A DNA stretch of 52,819 nucleotides. Origin: Bacteroidales bacterium. Lineage in GTDB: Bacteria; Bacteroidota; Bacteroidia; Bacteroidales; UBA3663. The notes under the pieces are model-generated. The model saw only the letters and a program-made list of their open reading frames with translations, searched no databases and was not told the origin of the DNA. The stretch lies in NCBI GenBank assembly GCA_017548545.1, contig JAFYZW010000137.1, positions 1 through 52,819 of the forward strand, read 5' to 3'. Position numbers and translations under genes: made by a program. This document shows positions 26,907 to 36,016 of this stretch, one piece after another (the first letter of the stretch is position 1; each line of letters opens with the position of its first letter).

Positions 26907-29900
26907 TTAGAATCCAATATTCAGACTGACAGTATAAGTGCGCTGCAGCGGATAAGACGGAGAACCCGATGCACGGGTCTCGGGATCGCCCCAAATGTAT
27001 GGAGTAAACGTGAGGAGGTTGTAACCCGATAGGTTAAGCTCGAACTTGCTGATGCCAAACCTGTGTTTCAACCAATTGCTCTTGAAGTCATAACCAAGTG
27101 AGACGGTCTTTACTCGGAGATACTTGGCATCCTTCTCATAGAGGTCAGAGTATGCATAGTTCTGTACAGCTAAATCCCAAGTTGCTCGAGGATAGAATGC
27201 ATCCTGACTTTCAAAGACACCTGGTGTCCAAGTATGATCGACATGATACTGAAGCAGACCGCCCTGATTGGTATTGGAAGAGCAGAAGAATGGCTGACGG
27301 AACACATCCTCGATGTAACGGCTCACGGCCCAAGCACCGGTAAGCTGACAGTTGAAGGTCAGGCGTTTCCAACTGAAACCAAACGTACCACCAATCATGT
27401 ACTGCGGGTCATCGGTATAACCATTGTCGCGAGTCATATCAGACCCATCAACGAGTCCGTCTCCGTTGAGATCAACATAGACGCAATCACCTGGCTGGAT
27501 ACCCGGTTTGAGTTGGACGGGGAAATCTTGTCCGAACACAGCCTTGTACTCCTCTTCGGTTTGAGGTCCTTCGTAAAACTTCCAGAACTTATACATAGAA
27601 CGAGCTCCAATACGATGTCCACGTTCATACATATACTCCTGCGACTGTGGGATTTCCTTCTTTTCAATTACCTCATTCTGATTGAAAGAGAGGTTGACCT
27701 TCACCCAATAACGCCAATCTGTGCCAATCTTGTCGTTCCAGTTGGTCGAAACCTCCCAACCCCAGCTCTTAGCCTCTCCCAAGTTGGCGTAAGGCACTGA
27801 GAAACCAATAATGGTGGGCACTGTTTTATCCTTTAAAAGAATGTCGGTACGATGTTCGTAGTAGTAGTCGAACGAAGTATTCAGCCTGTCATTGAACAGG
27901 TGAATATCGAAACCGTAGTCCTGCTTGAGTGCTTTCTCCCACCCAATCTCGGGATTGTTCTTGGAAGCCTCGTAAGCGCCCTTGAGCGAGGCGGGATCGT
28001 TGGAGGGAGCACCATTGCCGAACTGATAAGCGTAAGTGTTGGTGAGTGGGGTCGTCAGACAGTTGGTCATCAAGCCATCCTGATCGGTGATATAAGGATC
28101 AGGCAGGTACAAGAATCGTTCAGCAGTCGCTGTCTTATCGTTACCTACCAGACCAATGGAAGCACGTAGCTTCATAAAGGAGATAACGCTTTTGATGGGT
28201 TCCCACCAAGACTCCTCGGAAATGTTCCAACCGATAGAACCGGCAGGGAAAATACCGAAGCGACTGTCGGGTGGGAAGTTCTCGGAACCATTGTAACCCA
28301 TGTTGAACTCAGCCATGTAGCGATTGGCCCAGTCGTAGGTGACACGACCCACAAAGCCCACATAGGCACGAGGGACGTCGGGATAAGAGGTTGCGGAGTA
28401 ATAGTACTGTTTCGACTGGTTATAAAGCGCAAGAGCGGTGATGTTATTCTTGCCGAAACTTCGGTTGTAGTTCAAGCTGGCCTCGACATACCAGTCACGA
28501 GCCTTGCCCTGTGTGGACGAATAAGAGGGATCGGTGTCGTTGCCGTTCTGACGATAGAGGATATAGGGGGTGCCATCGGCATTGTAGATGACGTTGCCGC
28601 TCGCATCGTACTGAACAACCGGATTGAACGAAGCAAGTCCGGAGTTGCCCTGCTTGTTGACGGTGAATGCCGAGTTGTAAGAACCCTTGGCCTTGAAGCT
28701 AAGTCCCTTGCTCCAGTTCCAGAATTCGAGCTTCTGGTCGAGCACGAGGTCCATCTGGATTTTGTTGTTGTTGGTTTGCATGAAACCGTTTCCGAAGTAA
28801 GCCATACCTGTACCGCCAAGGAACGGAAGATTCAGCCCATCGGTATAGTCGGCGGTGGTATAAACCATGTGACCATCGATAACACCTGGGCTGGAGAATG
28901 GGGTAGCATAGTAGATATTTTTGATCATACCTCCTGAACCCTGGCCTGTATAAGGCTTGTCGGCATTGTTGACGTTACCAGCCACGTTGAACGAGATGGT
29001 TGTCGTCTTGGTGGCCTTGAGATCGAGATTGGCACGATAGTTGAAACGGTTGTATTGATAGCCGTAGTCGTAAGGCATATCAAATTCCTTGAAGAGACCG
29101 CCCTGATAGTAGTAGCCAGCCGAAACGAAGTACTTCAGGTGATCGTTGCCACCCGTAATGTTGATATTGTGCTGGTGTTGCAAGGTGAAGTCCTTCATGA
29201 TATAATCGGCCCACAAAGTGCTAGGGAAGCGGATGGGGTCACTGCCATCGCGGAACTTCTGGATGATGGCATCAGAGAAAGGATGTGCCAGACCGTCGTT
29301 TTCACTCATCTGGTTGTAGAAAAGTGCATAATCAAGCGAACTGGCCTGTTCGACCATCTTGGTGGGGCTGAGTGCCGAGAATGAGGTGGTGACACTGATC
29401 TTGGCCTTGCCTTCGCTACCACGACGTGTGGTGATGAGCACGACACCATTGGCGCCACGCACACCGAACACGGCGGTAGCCGACGCGTCCTTTAGGACTG
29501 TGATCGATTCGATTTCGTTGGGGTCGATATCGTTCATCGAACGCTCGACACCATCGACCTGAATGAGAGGAGATGAATCTTGCCATGTACCCTTGCCACG
29601 CACAAAGATATCGGCGGCATCGCTACCAGGCTCACCCGAATACTGTACCGTGGTGACACCAGTGAGCTGACCACCAAGTACGTTGTTGACCGAACCTACC
29701 GAAGTGCGGACAAGGTCATCGCTCTTAACCGATGCAATGGCACCCGTCATGGTGACCTTCTTCTGCACACCGTAAGCAACAACCTCGACTTCGCCAAGCA
29801 ATTCAGAGTTTTCACTGAGCGTGATGGTCATGCCATTCTTGGCCTTGACGGTCTGGGTCTCATAGCCCACAAAGGAAATCCTCAACTCGGTACCCGGCTT

Positions 29901-30146
29901 GACGTTCAATGAAAAGTTACCATCAATGTCGGTAATGGTACCTGTCGATGTACCTGCGACCACGACACTGGCACCAGGAACAGGATCTCCCAAGTCGTCG
30001 ATGATCGTACCTTTCACAGTTGACTGCTGCTGCGCATAGGCAGCAGTTGGAGCTATCCACACTTGTGGTAATGGCGAAACACCCAACATCGCCAACAATG
30101 CGATGGTGGGAATCTTTGCTCCTCTTCGGAAATGGTTAAAGTTCAT
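26907..30146 (-). CDS. SusC/RagA-family TonB-dependent transporter, first gene of the PL11 locus
   Basis: A 1079-residue transporter. The long N-terminus (MNFNHFRRGAKIPTIALLAM, cleavage near AYAQQ) is followed by a carboxypeptidase-D-like domain (STVKGTIIDDLGDPVPGASV), the TonB-box region GEVEVVAYGVQ and the plug signature ITVLKDASATAVFGVRGANG. A full barrel ends in VSLNIGF. It imports glycan oligosaccharides together with the SusD encoded 45 bp downstream. Its promoter (30217-30248) and 5' stem-loop (30192-30207) lie just upstream. As the promoter-proximal gene it marks the start of an operon of about 17 kb that ends at the PL11 lyase. Confidence 0.95.
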   Translation of the reverse strand: MNFNHFRRGAKIPTIALLAMLGVSPLPQVWIAPTAAYAQQQSTVKGTIIDDLGDPVPGASVVVAGTSTGTITDIDGNFSLNVKPGTELRISFVGYETQTVKAKNGMTITLSENSELLGEVEVVAYGVQKKVTMTGAIASVKSDDLVRTSVGSVNNVLGGQLTGVTTVQYSGEPGSDAADIFVRGKGTWQDSSPLIQVDGVERSMNDIDPNEIESITVLKDASATAVFGVRGANGVVLITTRRGSEGKAKISVTTSFSALSPTKMVEQASSLDYALFYNQMSENDGLAHPFSDAIIQKFRDGSDPIRFPSTLWADYIMKDFTLQHQHNINITGGNDHLKYFVSAGYYYQGGLFKEFDMPYDYGYQYNRFNYRANLDLKATKTTTISFNVAGNVNNADKPYTGQGSGGMIKNIYYATPFSSPGVIDGHMVYTTADYTDGLNLPFLGGTGMAYFGNGFMQTNNNKIQMDLVLDQKLEFWNWSKGLSFKAKGSYNSAFTVNKQGNSGLASFNPVVQYDASGNVIYNADGTPYILYRQNGNDTDPSYSSTQGKARDWYVEASLNYNRSFGKNNITALALYNQSKQYYYSATSYPDVPRAYVGFVGRVTYDWANRYMAEFNMGYNGSENFPPDSRFGIFPAGSIGWNISEESWWEPIKSVISFMKLRASIGLVGNDKTATAERFLYLPDPYITDQDGLMTNCLTTPLTNTYAYQFGNGAPSNDPASLKGAYEASKNNPEIGWEKALKQDYGFDIHLFNDRLNTSFDYYYEHRTDILLKDKTVPTIIGFSVPYANLGEAKSWGWEVSTNWNDKIGTDWRYWVKVNLSFNQNEVIEKKEIPQSQEYMYERGHRIGARSMYKFWKFYEGPQTEEEYKAVFGQDFPVQLKPGIQPGDCVYVDLNGDGLVDGSDMTRDNGYTDDPQYMIGGTFGFSWKRLTFNCQLTGAWAVSRYIEDVFRQPFFCSSNTNQGGLLQYHVDHTWTPGVFESQDAFYPRATWDLAVQNYAYSDLYEKDAKYLRVKTVSLGYDFKSNWLKHRFGISKFELNLSGYNLLTFTPYIWGDPETRASGSPSYPLQRTYTVSLNIGF

Positions 30147-30191
30147 TAGTTATGTAAAATTGTGTGAGATTATAAATCACCTGAAAATAAT

Positions 30192-30207
30192 AAACCCTTT
30201 CGGGTTT
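30192..30207 (-). promoter_or_regulatory. Stem-loop with GAAA tetraloop at the 5' end of the susC operon mRNA
   Basis: Read on the minus strand the sequence is AAACCCGAAAGGGTTT: a 6-bp stem closed by a GNRA-type GAAA loop. It begins only a few nucleotides after the transcription start predicted from the promoter at 30217-30248. 5'-terminal stem-loops can protect mRNA from decay or serve as regulator targets. The specific role here is inference. Confidence 0.5.
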
Positions 30208-30216
30208 CAATTGGCG

Positions 30217-30248
30217 CAAAGATAGCACATTTAACGATTGTTTCCAAA
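30217..30248 (-). promoter_or_regulatory. Promoter of the minus-strand PL11 polysaccharide locus
   Basis: On the minus strand TTTG (30248-30245) and TATCTTTG (30224-30217) are spaced by 20 bp, matching the Bacteroidetes consensus. It lies about 70 bp upstream of the susC start at 30146. No other consensus promoter was seen further down the operon. The rest of the 322-bp gap 30147-30468 holds the korB terminator and A/T-rich sequence only. Confidence 0.82.
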
Positions 30249-30407
30249 AAATTCATCATTTTTCAATTATTTTTTTTTGTTTTTTCTGCGTTTTAACACA
30301 AAAACACCAAAAATCGTAGATTTTCATGGTGCTTTTTTCACAAATTAGACTAATTTACCTTCATGAATAAAGAAAAGAACAATCCTTTGCACAGATGGTA
30401 TTATCAC

Positions 30408-30442
30408 AAAAAATGCCCCGAACGGAACAGATTCCTTTCGGG
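30408..30442 (-). terminator. Rho-independent terminator downstream of korB
   Basis: On the minus strand CCCGAAAGGAA pairs with TTCCGTTCGGG across a short TCTG loop with one internal mismatch. GCATTTTTT follows. It begins 26 bp after the korB stop codon and insulates the susC promoter from korAB transcription. Confidence 0.75.
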
Positions 30443-30468
30443 ACAAACTTGACTATTTAATGAATCAT

Positions 30469-31503
30469 TTACTTCACCTCCCAGGTGTCGCCCGAAAGCA
30501 GAAGTTCGCGAAGCGTGCGGGCCTTCTTCTTGCCCTTCACCTCCTCGATTTGTCCGGCTACTGCCTCATCGTAGGACATGCCTTCGACATTACGGATTAC
30601 ACCAAGTGCGATAGGCAGATCATCAGTGGCACCTGCATAACCATAAGGACTATAACCCATCATGGCCAGCTTGAGGTGGAAGGTAGGATCAACCATCTTT
30701 GCATCGTGGACGAGAAGATCCTTTTCAGTGATGCCGTTTTCTCCAATGGTAACCGACTTGATGTTCCAACCATCGAGCATGAGACCCTTATCGCGATTCT
30801 TGCCATAAATCATGGGCTTGCCGTCCTCGAGGAGGATGGTCTTGTCGGCACGCACAGCGGGGTCGGTGATGAGCTTGTGAATGCCATCGGCAAAGATGAC
30901 ACAGTTGCAAAGCATCTCGACAACCGATGCACCCTTATGATTAACAGCTGCCTTCATGGCGGTGATGCTGTTCTTGATATCACCGTCAATAGCACGAGCA
31001 AAGAAGGTGCCACGTGCACCGATGCAAAGTTCGGCAGGGCAGAAAGGATCCTCAACAGTTCCCCAGGGAGACGACTTGGTCACAAGACCTCGGTCGGAGG
31101 TCGGCGAATACTGTCCCTTGGTCAAGCCATAAATCTTATTGTTGAAGAGGATGATGTTGAGGTCGATGTTACGACGCATGGCATGGATGAAGTGGTTACC
31201 TCCGATGGCGAGGCAGTCACCGTCACCCGTCACATTCCAAACAGTAAGGTCGGGACGTGCCACCTTAAGACCTGTGGCAATGGCCAGGCCACGTCCATGG
31301 ATCGTGTGCATGCCGTAGGTATTCATATAATATGGCATACGACTTGAGCAACCGATGCCCGAGATCACTGCCGTTTGACTTGGAGCAATACCAAGTTCAG
31401 CCATCGCACGCTGCATAGAGGCTGCGACGGCATGGTCACCACAACCAGCACAGAATTTCAAGGGCTGGTCCGACTTGAAGTCAGCTTGAGTATATTGTGT
31501 CAT
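30469..31503 (-). CDS. korB: 2-oxoacid:ferredoxin oxidoreductase, beta subunit (KorB type)
   Basis: A 344-residue cytoplasmic subunit that binds thiamine diphosphate and converts a 2-oxoacid, probably 2-oxoglutarate, plus CoA to the acyl-CoA while reducing ferredoxin. The TPP-binding motif GDGDCLAIGGNHF with NNKIYGLTKGQ is clear. The N-terminus shows FCAGCGDHAVAASMQ and CSSRMPYYMNTYG, as usual for KorB. It follows the alpha subunit gene by 22 bp and ends at a strong terminator. Substrate choice (2-oxoglutarate versus branched-chain 2-oxoacids) rests on length and gene order, not on diagnostic residues. Confidence 0.92.
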   Translation of the reverse strand: MTQYTQADFKSDQPLKFCAGCGDHAVAASMQRAMAELGIAPSQTAVISGIGCSSRMPYYMNTYGMHTIHGRGLAIATGLKVARPDLTVWNVTGDGDCLAIGGNHFIHAMRRNIDLNIILFNNKIYGLTKGQYSPTSDRGLVTKSSPWGTVEDPFCPAELCIGARGTFFARAIDGDIKNSITAMKAAVNHKGASVVEMLCNCVIFADGIHKLITDPAVRADKTILLEDGKPMIYGKNRDKGLMLDGWNIKSVTIGENGITEKDLLVHDAKMVDPTFHLKLAMMGYSPYGYAGATDDLPIALGVIRNVEGMSYDEAVAGQIEEVKGKKKARTLRELLLSGDTWEVK

Positions 31504-31525
31504 ATCTTACTACCTTTTTTACCCT

Positions 31526-33373
31526 TTAACTATTTTTTTCTACCTCAACAATAGCCTTCTGAATATCTGCAATCTGGAACGGTTGGCCTTTAACCTCGTT
31601 GAATTCCTTGATTGAGATGCCTTCAACCTTCGAACGGAGATAGCTGGCAAACTGGCCGTTGTTGAGCTCACAGCAGAGGATGTTCTTATACTTGCGGAGC
31701 ACTTCTGCGGTGTTCTTTGGAAGTGGAACGATGTACTCGAAGTGGGCCTGTGCCAACTTCTTGCCCTCAGCACGAAGGTTCTCTACGGCTGCAGAGATAT
31801 GACCATAGGTTCCACCCCATCCGATAACAAGAGTGTCGGCATCAGCATCACCTGTAACTTCGAGCTCAGGGATAACATTTGCAATGTAGTCAATCTTGGC
31901 CTGACGGTTACGGACCATCTTCTGGTGAACCTCGGGATTGGTCGAGATTGCGCCATGCTCATCCTTCTCAAGTCCGCCCAAACGATGCATGAGGCCCTCA
32001 GTGCCAGGGATGGCCTTGAGACGAACGAAGGTCTCAGGATCACGAGCGTAGGGCTCATAACTTCCTGCCATATCAGCAGTAGCGACAGCTGGCTTGATTT
32101 CGGGAAGACTATCGGGATCGGGAATACGAAGCGAAGAAGAGCCGTTGCCCAAGAATGCATCGGTCAGCAATACAACTGGTGTATTGTGTTCGAGAGCAAT
32201 CTTCGAAGCATTATAGGCTGCATAGAAGCAATTGACAGGCGTAGATGCTGCCATGACAACACAAGGCGACTCGCCATTGCGGCCATAGATACACTGCATC
32301 AAGTCGGTCTGCTCAGTCTTGGTAGGAAGACCTGTCGAAGGGCCACCACGCATCACATCGATGACTACCAATGGGAGCTCTGCCATCACAGCCAAACCGA
32401 TAGCCTCGCTCTTGAGGGCGATGCCAGGACCAGATGTAGAAGTGGCGCCAAGTGCACCGCCAAAAGCAGCGCCGATGGCTGTACATATACCCGAAATCTC
32501 GTCTTCGGCCTGCACGGTGGTTACACCGAGGAACTTCAACTTAGAGAGTTCATGCAGAATATCGGTGGCAGGAGTAATGGGGTAAGAACCCAGGAACAGA
32601 CGAGTGCCAGCATTCTCGGCAGCAGCCACGAGTCCATAGGCAGTAGCAGCGTTACCCTTAACATCGCAGTAAATGCCAGGCTCAGCCTTACGTGTCTCCA
32701 CACGATAGGTACTTACACTGGCATGCGTGTTGGCACCATAGTTGAAACCATCGGTGATGACTTTGAGATTGGCCTGCAGGATCTCGGGTTTCTTGGCAAA
32801 CTTGGAAGTAAGGAACTCCTCAGCCTTCTCCAACGGACGGTTGAAGAGCCAGAACACAAAACCAAGAGCAAAGATATTACGACAGCGGGCCACTGACTTG
32901 GCATCCATACCGGTGTCAGCGAGACTGGCCTTTGTGGATTCGGTCACAGGTACACCTACCAGCTGATACTTGTCAGCAATGCCCATCTCAGCAAAGGGAT
33001 CAAGCGTCTCGAACTTGGCCTTGGTGAGCTCCGACTTGATAAAAGTATCTTCATCATAAATCAATACTCCACCCTTCTTGAGGAACTTGACATTCTGCTT
33101 CAAGGCAGCAGGATTCATTGCAACGAGTACATCGCATTGGTCACCTGGAGTATAAACTTTCTTTCCGACATGCACCTGGAACGAAGAAACGCCACCAAGC
33201 GAACCGCGAGGTGCACGCATTTCAGCAGGATAATCCGGGAAAGTGGAAATCTCATTTCCTAAAATAGCAGCAACCGTAGAGAAAATGGTACCAGCAAGCT
33301 GCATACCATCTCCTGAGTCTCCCGAGAAGCGAACAACCACTTCCGAAGCCTCAATGATCTTAGGATTCTCCAT
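31526..33373 (-). CDS. korA: 2-oxoacid:ferredoxin oxidoreductase, fused gamma-alpha subunit (KorA type)
   Basis: A 615-residue protein with an N-terminal gamma domain (about 1-190: VVRFSGDSGDGMQLAGTIFS, PRGSLGGVSSFQVHVG) fused to the alpha domain. The alpha domain carries FLGSYPITPATDILHELSKL, QAEDEISGICTAIGAAFGGA and DVMRGGPSTGLPTKTEQTDL. This gamma-alpha fusion is the common Bacteroidetes KorA architecture. Together with korB it forms the TPP/CoA enzyme that links the reductive or oxidative TCA branch to ferredoxin in anaerobes. Translation starts at 33373, 65 bp downstream of the promoter -7 box. Confidence 0.93.
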   Translation of the reverse strand: MENPKIIEASEVVVRFSGDSGDGMQLAGTIFSTVAAILGNEISTFPDYPAEMRAPRGSLGGVSSFQVHVGKKVYTPGDQCDVLVAMNPAALKQNVKFLKKGGVLIYDEDTFIKSELTKAKFETLDPFAEMGIADKYQLVGVPVTESTKASLADTGMDAKSVARCRNIFALGFVFWLFNRPLEKAEEFLTSKFAKKPEILQANLKVITDGFNYGANTHASVSTYRVETRKAEPGIYCDVKGNAATAYGLVAAAENAGTRLFLGSYPITPATDILHELSKLKFLGVTTVQAEDEISGICTAIGAAFGGALGATSTSGPGIALKSEAIGLAVMAELPLVVIDVMRGGPSTGLPTKTEQTDLMQCIYGRNGESPCVVMAASTPVNCFYAAYNASKIALEHNTPVVLLTDAFLGNGSSSLRIPDPDSLPEIKPAVATADMAGSYEPYARDPETFVRLKAIPGTEGLMHRLGGLEKDEHGAISTNPEVHQKMVRNRQAKIDYIANVIPELEVTGDADADTLVIGWGGTYGHISAAVENLRAEGKKLAQAHFEYIVPLPKNTAEVLRKYKNILCCELNNGQFASYLRSKVEGISIKEFNEVKGQPFQIADIQKAIVEVEKNS

Positions 33374-33437
33374 AATTTTACCTTATATTTACTAGAATAA
33401 ACAGTCGATTTAACACAACCTTAAATTTTTTTGGGTG

Positions 33438-33469
33438 CAAAGATAGTGAATGATTGAATACGCACCAAA
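33438..33469 (-). promoter_or_regulatory. Promoter of korAB
   Basis: On the minus strand TTTG (33469-33466) and TATCTTTG (33445-33438) are 20 bp apart, a full consensus match. They lie in the 175-bp A/T-rich gap between korA and the end of aroK. Confidence 0.82.
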
Positions 33470-33548
33470 TATTTTTGCATAATTCTTCAAAAATATTTAT
33501 TTTTCGAGCAATTATTTAATAAAAATGTCATTTATATAAATTATTTTT

Positions 33549-34079
33549 TCACATTTGCTCGATAATTTGAGATATTTTTTCAGCATTGCTGGCGATATCC
33601 TTCCTATTTTCGAGATGCGAGGACTCGAAAATAATGTTCGCTCTGAGATAAAACGGCTCACGCCAAGCAAGTTGCTCGCGAATAAAAGTCAGAATCTCTT
33701 CATCGCTCTTATTGGCCAGCAACGGACGCTTTTGCTTGCCGATGATGAGACGTCGCAGCAACACCTCCTCGTTTGGTTTCAGATACACCGACACACCGGC
33801 CCTGTTCACAATGTCCATATTGTCCATGAAACAAGGTGTGCCGCCACCCAAGGCAATGACGACATTCTCGTAGTCGGCGACCTCTTCGAGCGAACGATGT
33901 TCGATCTTTCGGAAGCCCTCCTCTCCCACTTCGGCGAAGATATCCTTCACCGTCTTGTGATAACGCGCCTCGATGAAATTGTCGAGATCGATGAACTCAA
34001 GATTCATCGCACGAGAGAGCGGGCGTCCCAAGGTGGTCTTGCCCGCTCCCATATATCCGATGAGGAAGATTCGTTTCAT
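33549..34079 (-). CDS. aroK: Shikimate kinase
   Basis: A 176-residue enzyme that phosphorylates shikimate with ATP in the chorismate pathway. The Walker A motif GYMGAGKTTLG lies at the N-terminus, followed by the shikimate-binding LEFIDLDNFIE, FRKIEHRSLEEV and GGGTPCF (GGG loop). A late RPLLANKS marks the lid. The ATG at 34079 was chosen because it gives the normal N-terminus MKRIFLIGYMGAGKT; the frame can be extended three codons to a TTG at 34088. It follows the metallo-hydrolase gene by 23 bp on the same strand, so the two are probably co-transcribed, though no functional link is apparent. Confidence 0.93.
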   Translation of the reverse strand: MKRIFLIGYMGAGKTTLGRPLSRAMNLEFIDLDNFIEARYHKTVKDIFAEVGEEGFRKIEHRSLEEVADYENVVIALGGGTPCFMDNMDIVNRAGVSVYLKPNEEVLLRRLIIGKQKRPLLANKSDEEILTFIREQLAWREPFYLRANIIFESSHLENRKDIASNAEKISQIIEQM

Positions 34080-34102
34080 TCTATTCAATGTTCACACATT
34101 TA

Positions 34103-34981
34103 TCATTTTGCCTGTTCCGGTTTAATGAAAGCAGGCTCAGGAAGGTGCATACCCGCCATGAGCAGGTTATTGTCTTTTGCATACTTCAATATGCGGACAC
34201 GCGAAGCAGCGGACTGCTCCTTGTCCATGTCAAAGCTGGCATTATACTCGGGATGAGGAATCTGCAGCGCGGCACCATGCATCAGGTCGCCAATCACGAG
34301 CAGATTCTCCTTCTGGAAAACCGTGTGGCCAGGTGTATGGCCTACGGCATCGATAGCCACAACGCCATGCACCAGCGTGTCGCCAAACTGGAAGAGATGC
34401 AGATGTTCATTATAGACCACCATTGCCTCTTGCTGAAGCTTAGTGTTCTCTCTTGGCATCTCTTTAATCCATGCATCAAATTCGCGCTGACTTGCATATA
34501 TTTCAGCATTCGGGAAGACTGCTCTGCCCTCGTTGACCAGGCCTCCGATATGGTCGCCATGGAAATGGGTGATATAAATCACAGAAATGTTTTCGGCTGG
34601 CACGCCCAAAGAATCGAGCGTCGAGACGAGCAGACCTCTGCCAATCCCAAGACCAGTGTCGAAAAGTGCCCACTTGCCATCGGTATGCAGCAGAAAACAG
34701 CTGATGGTGGATTCTATACCATCCTGCAAGCCGAGTTCCTCAATAACTTCCTGGGTGACATCGGGGAAGAGGCTCGCATTGCGCAGGGCATGACCCTGGT
34801 TATCCTTAATCCACGTGACCGTGGTCTCTCCATCGTCGAGCACATAAGTAAATGGGAAAAGACTATCCTCCTCCGCTGTTGTTGAGGCGGGCTTGGTGGT
34901 GCAGGAACTCAGGACAAGGCTTCCGACGAGCATGTAGGCACACAGAAGACCAAAAGATGCAAAAAGAAGATTCCGTTTCAT
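34103..34981 (-). CDS. MBL-fold metallo-hydrolase lipoprotein
   Basis: A 292-residue protein with a lipoprotein signal (VGSLVLSSC) and a metallo-beta-lactamase fold. The zinc-binding motif THFHGDHIGG is followed by later metal ligands in GHTPGHTVF and an Asp/His region near LVIGDLMHGA. Enzymes of this subgroup hydrolyse lactones, esters or other small molecules, and the substrate cannot be told from sequence. The lipobox places it in the periplasm or on the outer membrane, unlike typical cytoplasmic glyoxalase II. It is upstream of aroK and probably the first gene of a two-gene unit. Confidence 0.85.
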   Translation of the reverse strand: MKRNLLFASFGLLCAYMLVGSLVLSSCTTKPASTTAEEDSLFPFTYVLDDGETTVTWIKDNQGHALRNASLFPDVTQEVIEELGLQDGIESTISCFLLHTDGKWALFDTGLGIGRGLLVSTLDSLGVPAENISVIYITHFHGDHIGGLVNEGRAVFPNAEIYASQREFDAWIKEMPRENTKLQQEAMVVYNEHLHLFQFGDTLVHGVVAIDAVGHTPGHTVFQKENLLVIGDLMHGAALQIPHPEYNASFDMDKEQSAASRVRILKYAKDNNLLMAGMHLPEPAFIKPEQAK

Positions 34982-35015
34982 TTCTTTAACTTTTTGAAAT
35001 TAATAAATCATTGTG

Positions 35016-35046
35016 CAAAAATACGGTTTTCAGACAAAAAAAACAA
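35016..35046 (-). promoter_or_regulatory. Probable promoter of the MBL hydrolase-aroK unit
   Basis: On the minus strand TATTTTTG (35023-35016) is a good -7 box. At a 20-bp spacing lies GTTG, containing only the TTG part of the -33 element (35046-35044). The match is weaker than for the other promoters. The -7 box is about 35 bp from the start codon. Confidence 0.55.
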
Positions 35047-35161
35047 CTTTTCTTCTCAGAAAATGACAGCAAAAGTTGCTAAATCCGCATAAATCCTCTA
35101 TTTTGTCTTTCGAAATGACATTTTTCGAGGTCCGTTCTCTCGTATTTTGGTAAAAATTTAC

Positions 35162-35169
35162 TATCTTTG
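35162..35169 (+). promoter_or_regulatory. Promoter -7 element of the RNase H gene
   Basis: TATCTTTG matches TAnnTTTG and lies 27 bp before the ATG at 35197, giving a very short leader. No TTTG is found at the normal 19-21 bp spacing; the nearest, at 35146-35149, is too close. The 215-bp divergent gap 34982-35196 holds only this and the opposing promoter. Confidence 0.55.
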
Positions 35170-35196
35170 CATCCAAATTGCAACCAATCGTCATAC

Positions 35197-35979
35197 ATGG
35201 CCAAAAACAGTAAGTATTACGTAGTATGGAAGGGTTTCGCGCCTGGGGTCTATGACTCGTGGGAAGAAGCCGAAATGCAGGTGTCGGGTTATCCCGATGC
35301 CTCTTATCGCGCATTCAAGACCCTTGAATCTGCCGTTCAGGCATTCCGCGAGGGTTTCGACAAAGAGAGTCTGATCAAAGAAGTGGCTCGTGAAGTAGAA
35401 AGGCTCGAAAAGGAGGGTACCATCATCGAATTTGATGAAGAAAAAGCCAAGACAGCTGACACTGCTCAGCCACTTACCAAGGCTCCCTCCTCGACTATGG
35501 CTCCCACTTCGAAACCTGTTGACTCTACACCTCCCACCAAAAAGCTTGTCATCGTTCAACAACCTCCTCCGTATCTGGTCGAATCACTGGCCGTTGATGC
35601 AGCTTGCTCAGGCAATCCAGGCCCTATGGAATATCGTGGTGTGTATGTGCGCACTGGACAGGAGATTTTCCACGTGGGCCCCATTGAGGGAGGCACCAAT
35701 AACATCGGTGAATTCCTTGCCATCGTACACGGATTGGCCTTGCAGGAAAAGCAGGGCAAACGTCTCCCCATCTACAGCGATTCTGTCATTGCGCAAAAAT
35801 GGGTACGCCTTGGAATATGCAAGACCCAAATCGAGGAAACCGAACAGAATGCTAAGATCTTCGACCTCATTCGTCGTGCTGAGACATGGCTCCGCACCCA
35901 CACATTCCGCCTACCCATCTACAAGTGGGAGACCACACAATGGGGAGAGATACCAGCCGACTTCGGTCGAAAGAAATAA
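35197..35979 (+). CDS. rnhA: Ribonuclease H with N-terminal viroplasmin/hybrid-binding domain
   Basis: A 260-residue enzyme that removes RNA from RNA-DNA hybrids. Residues about 3-47 form a viroplasmin-like hybrid-binding domain (YYVVWKGFAPGVYDSWEEAE, ASYRAFKTLESAV). A charged and Pro-rich linker follows, then the RNase H domain with acidic residues in AVDAACSGNPG, NNIGEFLAIVHGL and IYSDS and near the C-terminal ADFGRK. The start at 35197 was chosen because it gives MAKNSKYYVVWKG and lies just after the -7 box; the frame opens at 35167, before a transcript could start. The same architecture is standard in Bacteroidetes. Confidence 0.92.
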   Translation: MAKNSKYYVVWKGFAPGVYDSWEEAEMQVSGYPDASYRAFKTLESAVQAFREGFDKESLIKEVAREVERLEKEGTIIEFDEEKAKTADTAQPLTKAPSSTMAPTSKPVDSTPPTKKLVIVQQPPPYLVESLAVDAACSGNPGPMEYRGVYVRTGQEIFHVGPIEGGTNNIGEFLAIVHGLALQEKQGKRLPIYSDSVIAQKWVRLGICKTQIEETEQNAKIFDLIRRAETWLRTHTFRLPIYKWETTQWGEIPADFGRKK

Positions 35980-36016
35980 CCAATAGCCGAAACGAACCAG
36001 CAAAAACGTAGCGAGC

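Noticed and set aside
34103..34981. Beta-lactamase or quorum-quenching lactonase for the MBL lipoprotein
   Set aside because: Only the general MBL zinc motif is visible; nothing distinguishes these substrates, so the call was left at family level.
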